Shown here piece after piece: positions 1 through 5,286 of a stretch of DNA of 5,286 nucleotides. A model generated the notes under the pieces. It was given only the letters and a program-made list of their open reading frames with translations, was not told where the DNA came from and did not search any database. How positions within the stretch are numbered: the stretch's first letter is position 1; every line of letters begins with the position of its first letter. The translations under genes were made by a program, and so were the position numbers. Source of the stretch: an uncultured bacterium (lineage in GTDB: Bacteria; Actinomycetota; Actinomycetes; S36-B12); the NCBI GenBank assembly GCA_903908025.1, contig CAIVQM010000314.1, positions 1-5,286 of the forward strand, written 5' to 3'.

Positions 1-528
1 ATCCTGGATGAACTCCATGGTGATCCGGTTGAAGGAGTACAGGCCGAGCATGGAGTTCCGAAACTGCAGGAACATGGTGCCGCCGGACGGGATGAACGCG
101 CTCATGTTGTCGACAACGGCAGCCTCGTCGCGAACGTGCGGGAGGACGCCGAGGGCCATGACGCCGTCATAGGGGCCGGTGGCGATCGCATCCTCAAGCG
201 TGGATCGGTCCTGGATGTCACCCCAGGTCAGCAGGCTCGGATCGAGGCCCTTTGACGCGAACTGGGCGCGCGCGACCTTCAGCATGCCCTCGGAGAGGTC
301 GCTGCCTGCTGCCCGCAGGCCCAGCTCGCCCATCGCCGTGATGGGTGATCCGTCGCCGATGCCCAGCTCGTAGATGCTGGTGAGGCCGAGGTCGAGAACT
401 CGTTCCTTGATCCGCTTGAGCCGGAAGTAGTTGGCCGGGTAGTCCTCCGACGTCAGGATCTTGCTCTCGTCGTACTGCTCGGAGTAGGTCGGTGCGCTGG
501 CGTCGTAGTGCTCGACAACCTCAGCCAT
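1..528 (-). CDS. Class I SAM-dependent methyltransferase (3' part missing)
   Basis: This gene encodes the N-terminal 176 residues of a Rossmann-fold methyltransferase that would transfer a methyl group from S-adenosylmethionine; it runs off the left edge of the window. Motif I is visible as YELGIGDGSP (residues 53-62), which fits the glycine-rich SAM-binding loop. An acidic strand end follows in GSDLSEGML (75-83; D77 is the likely ribose-binding position). WGDI (102-105) fits the adenine-contact region, and YDGVMALGVLPHV (120-132) fits motif IV and the next helix. The N-terminal HYDASAPTYSEQYD (7-20) is typical of methyltransferases of the UbiE/Methyltransf_11/25 type. The ATG at 528 shares its A with the TGA of the upstream aminopeptidase-like gene, and AGGAG lies 10 bases upstream, so coupled translation is likely. 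The acceptor is unknown; a sugar or glycolipid is inferred from neighbouring glycosyltransferases. The fold is secure, the substrate is not. Confidence 0.9.
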   Translation of the reverse strand, partial: MAEVVEHYDASAPTYSEQYDESKILTSEDYPANYFRLKRIKERVLDLGLTSIYELGIGDGSPITAMGELGLRAAGSDLSEGMLKVARAQFASKGLDPSLLTWGDIQDRSTLEDAIATGPYDGVMALGVLPHVRDEAAVVDNMSAFIPSGGTMFLQFRNSMLGLYSFNRITMEFIQD

Positions 529-1859
529 CAGATCTTCACTCCTAGCTCGTTGCGGTTGCTCTGGTGGACCAGACGGACGAGGTCGTGATCCACGAGCTCG
601 GCAATCATGGATTCGAGGGTAGCGGCCGGCACGTCGAAGAGCTCCGCCATGTCGTTGATGCCATGCGTCCCGTCAGCGTAGGCAAGGATGTTGGTGCGCA
701 GCATGACGTCTTCGGGCGTCGTCTTCTTCATCACCGTGTGATACAGCCCCCGCCGCCCGAGCTGCGGCTCACCCTTCTGGTTGGCCACGAGAACGGCCTC
801 GCCTTCGAGGGTCTCGATGCATTCGCGCACGACGTCCAGGCCGCCCTGAAGCCCGGTCGGAGTCACAACGGAGTCGAGGTCGTCGAGGCTCGTGTGGTAC
901 TCGGGATAGTCGGCATACCTCGAGCGCATGAGGGAGATGAGCGGTAGGTCGACACCCGGCGAGCAGTACTGGCGCTCGTCACTGCCGCGCGCGAGATAGG
1001 AGTAGGTCACCATGTTCTCCCGGGTGGCGAGGACCCGCTTCGCGATGCGGTCGATGCGCAGGTTGCCGTCACGCGAGGCGAGATAGGTGTATCGACGGTC
1101 ATCCCCGATACAGGTCAGCTGGAAGCCAGCGATGACCCGCTCCTTCAGCACGTCTACGTTCCGCGCGATGTAGGTGACGGCACCGATGGTCTCGGGCACG
1201 AACGCAATCCGGTAGGTGTAGTGCCGGCTGGGAATCTGCATCAGCCAGCGCGCTATACCGGTCGTGACCATGGGACCGGAGAGTTCGTTGTTGGCCAGTG
1301 ATGGGTGGCAGACGTATGTGGAGATGAAGATCTCGTCATCGGACTCGCCGGGCAGGATCAGTTCGCCGTAGGTGAGGCTCCCGGGTTCAAGGGTGCTGTC
1401 GATGACCGCCCGGTAGGTTCCCGGCTTCAGCTGCTCGCGCACCTCGTGGGTGATGCAAAAGCCCCAGCGGCGGTTGTAGTAGCTCGTGACGTACGGGATG
1501 GCATTCGGCTGCTCGGGTATGGAGTGCAGGTGTGGCTGGAGCTCATCCAGCGTGAGCTCCACGTCCACCGGCTCCGAATAGCCCATCACGTGCAGGTTGC
1601 TCACGGCTGCGTCCGCCACGACCTCGCCATCGGGGCCCACGAGAATGGCCGAACGGAGGGTCCACTCATCGGGAACGATCCAGTCCAGCACCTCGGTTCC
1701 TGAGGGGACCTCATGAACCGTCAGGCCGGGCATCTCCTGCTGAAGGATCGCCAGGGTCTGCCGCACTCCGTCGCCGGTGATACTGCGGGGGATCGGCCAC
1801 AGCCTGCGCGCGAGGTCATGGAGGTAACGCCCCTCGGCGGGATCACTCGCAGTCGGCAC
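528..1859 (-). CDS. DUF4910/COG4310-type aminopeptidase-like protein with C-terminal winged helix
   Basis: A 443-residue protein of the family annotated as DUF4910, 'aminopeptidase-like domain' or COG4310, distantly related to M28 zinc peptidases and often found in polysaccharide gene clusters. The N-terminus has the family-type segment LWPIPRSITGDGVRQTL (20-36), and WGFCI (132-136) and STYVCHPSLANNELSG (180-195) are also recognisable. Candidate zinc or catalytic positions are H185, N190/E192, E223 in PETIGA, D294 in GSDERQYCSPG and H321 in YHTSLDD; assigning them to the M28 site is my inference. Residues from about 380 to 443 look like a small winged-helix domain (TPEDVMLRTNILAYADG, then DMAELFDVPAATLESMIAELVDHDLV). 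No signal peptide or membrane segment is seen, so it should be cytoplasmic. The start is GTG at 1859; an in-frame TAG lies 12 bases upstream and no ribosome site precedes it, which suggests leaderless translation. Its stop overlaps the methyltransferase start by one base. The true reaction is unknown: hydrolysis of an amide on a sugar or peptide is plausible. Confidence 0.88.
   Translation of the reverse strand: MPTASDPAEGRYLHDLARRLWPIPRSITGDGVRQTLAILQQEMPGLTVHEVPSGTEVLDWIVPDEWTLRSAILVGPDGEVVADAAVSNLHVMGYSEPVDVELTLDELQPHLHSIPEQPNAIPYVTSYYNRRWGFCITHEVREQLKPGTYRAVIDSTLEPGSLTYGELILPGESDDEIFISTYVCHPSLANNELSGPMVTTGIARWLMQIPSRHYTYRIAFVPETIGAVTYIARNVDVLKERVIAGFQLTCIGDDRRYTYLASRDGNLRIDRIAKRVLATRENMVTYSYLARGSDERQYCSPGVDLPLISLMRSRYADYPEYHTSLDDLDSVVTPTGLQGGLDVVRECIETLEGEAVLVANQKGEPQLGRRGLYHTVMKKTTPEDVMLRTNILAYADGTHGINDMAELFDVPAATLESMIAELVDHDLVRLVHQSNRNELGVKI
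539..543 (-). promoter_or_regulatory. Shine-Dalgarno site for the methyltransferase
   Basis: On the minus strand AGGAG lies 10 bases before the ATG at 528, inside the last codons of the upstream gene (it encodes part of ELGVKI). It supports this ATG as the true start. It is the only clear ribosome binding site in the window, in contrast to the other genes, whose starts lack one. Confidence 0.65.
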
Positions 1860-1865
1860 GCGACA

Positions 1866-1871
1866 AGGCTA
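1866..1871 (-). promoter_or_regulatory. Candidate -10 box for the aminopeptidase-like/methyltransferase operon
   Basis: On the minus strand TAGCCT fits the actinobacterial TAnnnT -10 pattern and ends exactly six bases before the GTG at 1859. Transcription would then begin at or next to the start codon, giving a leaderless mRNA, which fits the missing ribosome binding site. I see no convincing -35 hexamer at 16-18 bases further upstream. Confidence 0.45.
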
Positions 1872-1894
1872 TCGGGGGGTTCAGCGGCCGGTTC

Positions 1895-1900
1895 TAGACT
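1895..1900 (+). promoter_or_regulatory. Candidate -10 box for the family 2 glycosyltransferase
   Basis: TAGACT matches TAnnnT and is followed by six bases (CAAGGG) and then the GTG at 1907, the spacing expected for a leaderless transcript. The AAGGGG next to the start is too close to act as a normal ribosome site. No clear -35 box is present. GGTTC occurs twice upstream (1878-1882 and 1890-1894) with a 12-base period; this could be a protein site but is short enough to be chance. Confidence 0.5.
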
Positions 1901-1906
1901 CAAGGG

Positions 1907-2710
1907 GTGTCCTGGCCCGTATCCGTGCAGATCTGCACCCTCAACGAGGCCGACAACATCGCGTCCTGTCTAGCCGCCGTCCAGGCGAACTCACCCGAAG
2001 ACATCCTCGTCATCGACGGTGGCTCCACCGATGGCACTGTCGAGATCGCCCGCTCCCTCGGCGCTCGCGTCATCGAGGCGGGGCGCATCGGGCTCGCCCG
2101 GCAGCGGCGGCTGGGCTATCTGGACTCCCCGTGCCCGCTGACCGCCTTCGTCGACGCAGACGACCGGGTGGAGGACGGGTGGCTGGAGACCATGGTCGCC
2201 GAACTCGAGTCCGGCGACTACGCGGCCATCCAGAGCCTGCTGCGCGTGCCGGAGCCCCACAACTTCTGGACGAGCGGGTGGGACGCGTACTTCGCCGAGT
2301 CCGTCCAACAGACTGCTGACACGATCATGGTCGGCCGCCCGGCACTGTTCCGCACCGATGCGCTGCTGGGCATCTCATCGGACCCCGGCATGATCATCGA
2401 GGACACCGAGATGTCCAAGGACTTCCAGTCCCGCGGACTGCGACAGGGAATCGGGTCGGCCGTGTCGTACCGACACTGCCCCGACGGTGCCGCCGAAAAC
2501 CTGACCAAGTGGCGGGGATACGGCACGGGCTATCGGCAGTTCGTCGATACCCACCCTGATCGGCTGGGCGCGATCATGACCCACCTGTTCTGGACGATTC
2601 CTGTTCGCAGAAGCGTCGGGCCGGTACTGCGGGGGCATGTCACCCAGCCGGCGTTCGGCGTGCTCATGGCCGGCAGCGCCTTGGCGGGGTTCGTTCTGCC
2701 TCGCCGCTAG
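1907..2710 (+). CDS. Family 2 (GT-A fold) glycosyltransferase
   Basis: A 267-residue enzyme expected to transfer a sugar from a nucleotide-sugar donor to a glycan or lipid acceptor at the cytoplasmic face of the membrane. The GT2 landmarks occur in order: SVQICTLNEADNI (6-18) at the nucleotide-binding N-terminus; VIDGGSTDGTVEIA (35-48); the DxD-type metal and donor site in FVDADDRVEDGW (81-92, D83 and D85); and IIEDTEMSKDFQSRG (163-177), whose E165-D166 is a candidate for the catalytic acidic pair. No QxxRW motif of processive synthases is seen, so a single-sugar transferase is more likely. The last 20 residues contain a short hydrophobic stretch (AFGVLMAGSALAGFVL) followed by PRR, perhaps a membrane-associating tail. 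The GTG start is supported by the N-terminal motif beginning only a few residues later and by the -10 box six bases upstream. The gene is monocistronic between a divergent and a convergent neighbour. Donor and acceptor cannot be told from sequence. Confidence 0.9.
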   Translation: MSWPVSVQICTLNEADNIASCLAAVQANSPEDILVIDGGSTDGTVEIARSLGARVIEAGRIGLARQRRLGYLDSPCPLTAFVDADDRVEDGWLETMVAELESGDYAAIQSLLRVPEPHNFWTSGWDAYFAESVQQTADTIMVGRPALFRTDALLGISSDPGMIIEDTEMSKDFQSRGLRQGIGSAVSYRHCPDGAAENLTKWRGYGTGYRQFVDTHPDRLGAIMTHLFWTIPVRRSVGPVLRGHVTQPAFGVLMAGSALAGFVLPRR

Positions 2711-3588
2711 CTCTCAGTGTGCATAGACCCTTGCACGATCGGTGCAGGTCGCAGGGTCCAGCAGTCACCGGCCTGGAGTCGCTGCGCATCACTGAGGTCG
2801 AGCAATGCGGTGTTGAGCTTCCAGTCGATCGGGATGACGGGCGAGAGCGGGATGGCATCCATCGCATCGAGCAGGCTCGGCAGGAATGACCCGCGGTAGA
2901 GGACGGCGCACACGGTGTTCGTTACGGGCCGCTCGGCGGAGAGGATGCGGATCTCCTCTGCTCCGGTCTTGATGCCGCCGATGTCCGTGAGGTGACCCTC
3001 GATGCGCAGGCGCTGCTCGTCGAACGAGCGGGACACATTGACGTAGAGCGGCTGGTCTAAGTCGTCCGCCTTGCGCAGGAGTTGGGCAAGCACCTCTGCG
3101 GCCTGATCGGCTTCGGCCGTGGCATCGTCCTCGAGGATGAGCGCCCAGCGGGCTCCGGCATCACGGGCCTGACGCAGCAGGGCGAGGTGGGCCAACTCGA
3201 TATTGGCAAGGCGCCGGACCATCCGGTAGCCGGGGTGCCGGTCGTCGACAACCGTGCCCTTCGGGAGGAACGTCCGGCGGCGGTAGGTGCGCCGCAGGGT
3301 CATGAAGGCGGTCATTGCCATCCGGGGCGTGCGGGGGGACTGGAACAGCCGCCACCTCGCCTCGGCATCAAGCTCGGCCACGATCGACTTCTTGATCTCG
3401 GCGTCGTCGATCGGGAGCAGGGTGGGCGTCCAGGCGTCCTCGCCGTGGATTGACACCTCGGCGGTCAATCCCCTGCTCGCGAGGCGGTCAGCCAGTGAGG
3501 CAGCAAGGCCGCGGGGCGTGGAGCTCTCCGCGAACCTCGTGCCGGGGTGGGTCACCACGCCGATGAAGAGGTCCGCCGTCACACTCAC
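2707..3588 (-). CDS. Putative glycosyltransferase, GT25-like, otherwise uncharacterised
   Basis: A 293-residue soluble protein without signal peptide or membrane helices. The centre reads IELAHLALLRQARDAGARWA (130-149), immediately followed by LILEDDA (150-156). An HxxLL helix leading into an L-LEDD strand end is the hallmark of family 25 (LPS-type) glycosyltransferases, where the acidic run binds the metal-nucleotide sugar. Here it would be E153-D154-D155. PIDWKLN (253-259) resembles the later family-25 segment with a conserved aspartate (D255). The first 110 residues (LFIGVVTHPGTRF, then RGLAASLADRLASRG) are a less familiar alpha/beta region, and basic stretches RRTYRRR (99-105) and RMVRRL (122-127) could help membrane contact. 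The start is GTG at 3588; a second GTG two codons later is possible, and neither has a strong ribosome site. The gene converges on and overlaps the family 2 glycosyltransferase by 4 bp. A glycan-related role is inferred from the motif and context; membership of GT25 itself is unproven. Confidence 0.75.
   Translation of the reverse strand: MSVTADLFIGVVTHPGTRFAESSTPRGLAASLADRLASRGLTAEVSIHGEDAWTPTLLPIDDAEIKKSIVAELDAEARWRLFQSPRTPRMAMTAFMTLRRTYRRRTFLPKGTVVDDRHPGYRMVRRLANIELAHLALLRQARDAGARWALILEDDATAEADQAAEVLAQLLRKADDLDQPLYVNVSRSFDEQRLRIEGHLTDIGGIKTGAEEIRILSAERPVTNTVCAVLYRGSFLPSLLDAMDAIPLSPVIPIDWKLNTALLDLSDAQRLQAGDCWTLRPAPIVQGSMHTES
2726..2758. terminator. Bulged hairpin, possible terminator of the glycosyltransferase transcript
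   Basis: GACCCT (2726-2731) pairs with AGGGTC (2753-2758), and TGCAC (2732-2736) pairs with GTGCA (2742-2746) around the loop GATCG. This gives 11 base pairs, with a six-base bulge (2747-2752) on the 3' side. It starts 16 bases after the plus-strand stop and lies within the last codons of the convergent gene. No T-run follows it, so it is not a standard intrinsic terminator. It may stop or protect the plus-strand transcript, or be chance pairing in GC-rich coding DNA. Confidence 0.28.
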
Positions 3589-3620
3589 CGTCGCTCGGCC
3601 GTAGGGGAAGCACTGGGCAG

Positions 3621-3626
3621 TAGATT
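3621..3626 (+). promoter_or_regulatory. Candidate -10 box for the ABC exporter gene
   Basis: TAGATT fits TAnnnT and is followed by six bases (AGCCGA) and a GTG at 3633, the same geometry as at the two other candidate leaderless starts in this window. However, this GTG is not in the reading frame of the transporter. If transcription starts at 3633 and translation at the TTG at 3647, the leader would be only 14 bases long, with a weak GAGTGAG-like site at its edge. Confidence 0.45.
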
Positions 3627-3627
3627 A
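3622..3627 (-). promoter_or_regulatory. Candidate -10 box for the GT25-like gene
   Basis: On the minus strand TAATCT fits TAnnnT well. It would start transcription near 3615 and leave a leader of about 27 bases before the GTG at 3588, with only a weak GAGCGA as ribosome site. It overlaps, on the opposite strand, the candidate -10 box of the ABC gene. No -35 at proper spacing is evident. Confidence 0.35.
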
Positions 3628-3646
3628 GCCGAGTGAGCACAACCCC

Positions 3647-5286
3647 TTGGATGCAGCGGGGGAAGACGTCAACGGGGACGGGCCGGTCGACAGGGACGGG
3701 AAGAGCGTCCAGGACTTCGAAGCCGAGGGGATCTGGTTCTCGGTCAAGAGATCCCTCGCCCTGCTGCCCCCAAGTCGGCGTCGGCTGTTCCTCCTCGCCT
3801 CCGGCATCCAGGTCTCACTCGGCCTGCTCGACCTGATCGGCATCGCCCTGGTTGGGCTCCTCGCCGCGACCGCCGTATCCGGAACGGGCCTCGGCTCCGT
3901 CCCTCCGCAGATCGAGCAGGTCACCGACGCGCTCGGGCTCGGCGGCCTGACCGCCACCCAGCTATCCGTCCTCCTCGCGGTGCTCGCCGTCCTGGTGCTG
4001 GTGCTGAAGACCGCCCTGACAGCCGTGATGTCCCGAAGGATCTTCCGCTTCCTCGCCAACCGACAGGCCGAGGTGTCTGCCAGCCTGGCCCGCCAGTTCC
4101 TGCACCTGCCCCTGCTCGACGTGCAGCGCTGGACGACCTCCGAGGCGATCTACGCCCTCGGCAGCGGCGTGGGCCATGCCACGGTCGGGGTGCTCGGTGC
4201 CGCGACGATCGTCGCCGCAGAGGCATTCCTGTTCTTCATCGTCGGCGTATCACTGCTCATCGTCGATCCATGGGTGACTCTGGTTGCTGTCGGGATCTTC
4301 GCCGGCGTCATCCTCATCAGCCATCGTGTCCTGACCACGTGGGGTGCGCGGAATGCGCGCGCCATGACCGAGTCATCGATCGAGACCCTGTCTGCGGTCT
4401 CCGAGGCACTGCAGACCTATCGCGAGACCACGGTGCTGAATCGGCGCGACCTGTACATCGAGCGCTACGAAAGGCTCATCGGCCGTTACGCCCGTGCAAC
4501 GGCCGACCAGCAGTACCTCATGGAGATTCCCAAGTACCTGCTCGAGGCCACGCTCTACCTCGGCGTGCTCGCGCTGGCCGTCGTCCAGTTCGTGACGAAG
4601 GATGTGGCCGCGGCGGCATCCACCGTGGCCGTCTTCCTCGCGGCCGGCTCGCGGGTCGTGCCCGCGCTTCTCCGCCTGCAAGGTGCCGCCATCACCATCC
4701 GCAACAGCTCGATCAGCGCCCTGCCCGCCTACTACCTGGCCGACTTCCTCCGCAGGCGTGCGCCCTCGGGCGTTGTGGGCACCGCATCGACCAGTTCGCC
4801 AAGCACCTCGGTGACCGCCGATCGCATCCGGCACGGGCATGACGGCTTCACCCCGTCCATCAACGTGGCTAATGCCTTCGTCACCTACCTCGATGCCGAT
4901 GAACCCGCGCTGATCGATGCCTCGTTCAGCGCTGAGGCAGGCCTGTCCGTCGCCCTCGTCGGGTCAACGGGAGCGGGCAAGTCCACCCTCACCGACGTCA
5001 TCCTCGGGGTGCTCGAGCCGCAGGGGGGTTCGGTCCTCCTCAGCGGAGTGAGTCCCCGCGAGGCCATCGATCGCTGGCCAGGGGCGATCGCCTACGTCCC
5101 GCAGAATGTGGCGCTCGTCGCCGGAAGCGTGCGCGACAACGTCGCACTCGGGCTGCCCCGCGAGATCATCGACGACGACCTGGTCTGGGAGGCGCTCGAG
5201 CGGGCCTACATCGCGGACTTCCTCCGGGAGAACCGTGACGGACTGGACACCCACATCGGCGAGCGAGGCGTGCGGCTGTCCGGTGG
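3647..5286 (+). CDS. ABC exporter, fused membrane and ATPase domains (3' end missing); oligosaccharide flippase-like
   Basis: The frame stays open from about 3629 to the right edge, giving 546 whole codons from the TTG at 3647, the only start codon in frame before the first helix. After an acidic N-terminus (1-40) come six likely membrane helices at about 47-72, 106-128, 183-206, 209-226, 298-314 and 321-337. A cytoplasmic segment between helices 4 and 5 (SEALQTYRETTVLNRRDLY) resembles that of PglK-type flippases of lipid-linked oligosaccharides. A Ser/Thr-rich linker (about 372-404) leads to the ATPase domain: A-loop Y414, Walker A GSTGAGKST (439-447), and Q-loop YVPQNVALVAGSVRDNVALG with Q486. 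The window ends in the signature motif, LSG plus two bases (from residue 544). Walker B and the switch His lie outside. It probably works as a homodimer exporting a lipid-linked glycan; substrate is inferred from neighbours. The 5' end is uncertain: a GTG at 3633 in another frame has better promoter spacing, and one extra C in 3643-3646 would give an N-terminus MSTTPLDAAGEDV. Confidence 0.88.
   Translation, partial: MDAAGEDVNGDGPVDRDGKSVQDFEAEGIWFSVKRSLALLPPSRRRLFLLASGIQVSLGLLDLIGIALVGLLAATAVSGTGLGSVPPQIEQVTDALGLGGLTATQLSVLLAVLAVLVLVLKTALTAVMSRRIFRFLANRQAEVSASLARQFLHLPLLDVQRWTTSEAIYALGSGVGHATVGVLGAATIVAAEAFLFFIVGVSLLIVDPWVTLVAVGIFAGVILISHRVLTTWGARNARAMTESSIETLSAVSEALQTYRETTVLNRRDLYIERYERLIGRYARATADQQYLMEIPKYLLEATLYLGVLALAVVQFVTKDVAAAASTVAVFLAAGSRVVPALLRLQGAAITIRNSSISALPAYYLADFLRRRAPSGVVGTASTSSPSTSVTADRIRHGHDGFTPSINVANAFVTYLDADEPALIDASFSAEAGLSVALVGSTGAGKSTLTDVILGVLEPQGGSVLLSGVSPREAIDRWPGAIAYVPQNVALVAGSVRDNVALGLPREIIDDDLVWEALERAYIADFLRENRDGLDTHIGERGVRLSG

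Noticed and set aside
564..947. Plus-strand open frame opposite the aminopeptidase-like gene
   Set aside because: It lies fully antisense to a gene with clear family motifs, its product has no recognisable domain, and long antisense frames are expected in GC-rich DNA.
1305..1703. Plus-strand open frame of 132 codons, also opposite the aminopeptidase-like gene
   Set aside because: No motif, no ribosome site or -10 box seen; explained as a shadow of the real gene's codon bias.
1893..1898. TCTAGA palindrome between the divergent genes as an operator
   Set aside because: Six bases only and part of the -10 region; too short to support a regulator site.
3082..3453. Plus-strand open frame of 123 codons inside the GT25-like gene
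   Set aside because: Antisense shadow; the minus-strand frame carries the LEDD and HxxLL motifs.
3633..3836. 67-codon open frame beginning at the promoter-matched GTG
   Set aside because: Its start may be real, but beyond the first codons the Ser/Arg/Thr/Gly-rich product is not protein-like; it is treated as a start-site question for the ABC gene and not as a separate gene.
3625..4059. Minus-strand open frame of 144 codons over the 5' part of the ABC gene
   Set aside because: The Arg/Ser-rich product is typical of a reversed frame; the plus strand encodes hydrophobic helices of an ABC exporter.
4373..4840. Minus-strand open frame of 155 codons within the ABC gene
   Set aside because: Antisense to a convincing domain, no conserved motif seen.
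4270..4842. Plus-strand open frame of 190 codons in another frame of the ABC gene
   Set aside because: The Arg/His/Cys-rich product is typical of a shifted frame, whereas the overlapping frame continues unbroken into Walker A.

Overview
The window is GC-rich (about 65% by eye), with strong G/C preference at third codon positions, GTG/TTG starts, and TAnnnT -10 boxes placed directly before start codons. This points to a high-GC actinobacterium. I cannot name the genus. Both ends of the window cut through a gene, and coding density is nearly complete: no stretch of 300 bases lacks a gene.

Layout from left to right. (1) Positions 1-528, minus strand: the first 176 residues of a class I SAM-dependent methyltransferase. 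(2) Positions 528-1859, minus strand: a full-length DUF4910/COG4310-type aminopeptidase-like protein of 443 residues. It lies upstream of the methyltransferase and overlaps its start through a TGATG junction, so the two form a translationally coupled pair. (3) Positions 1907-2710, plus strand: a family 2 (GT-A) glycosyltransferase, divergent from gene 2 across a 47-bp gap with a candidate promoter for each direction. (4) Positions 2707-3588, minus strand: a protein with a GT25-like HxxLL...LEDD signature, convergent with gene 3 and overlapping it by 4 bp at a shared CTAG. (5) Positions about 3647 to the end, plus strand: an ABC exporter with fused membrane and ATPase domains, cut off inside its ABC signature motif and divergent from gene 4.

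Together the genes look like part of a surface-glycan or glycolipid locus. Two transferases could add sugars, the methyltransferase and the aminopeptidase-like protein could modify the product or a precursor, and the ABC protein resembles flippases that move lipid-linked oligosaccharides. This joint role is inference from family membership and neighbourhood; no substrate can be read from the sequence.

The most interesting signals are regulatory. Three gene starts have a TAnnnT box exactly six bases before a GTG, the arrangement expected for leaderless mRNAs. At the ABC gene this GTG lies in a different frame from the transporter, and one extra C in a CCCC run would join them. That suggests either a TTG start, a sequencing error, or a real frameshift. 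I see no RNA gene, CRISPR array, insertion sequence or phage feature. Nothing here amounts to a clearly new system.
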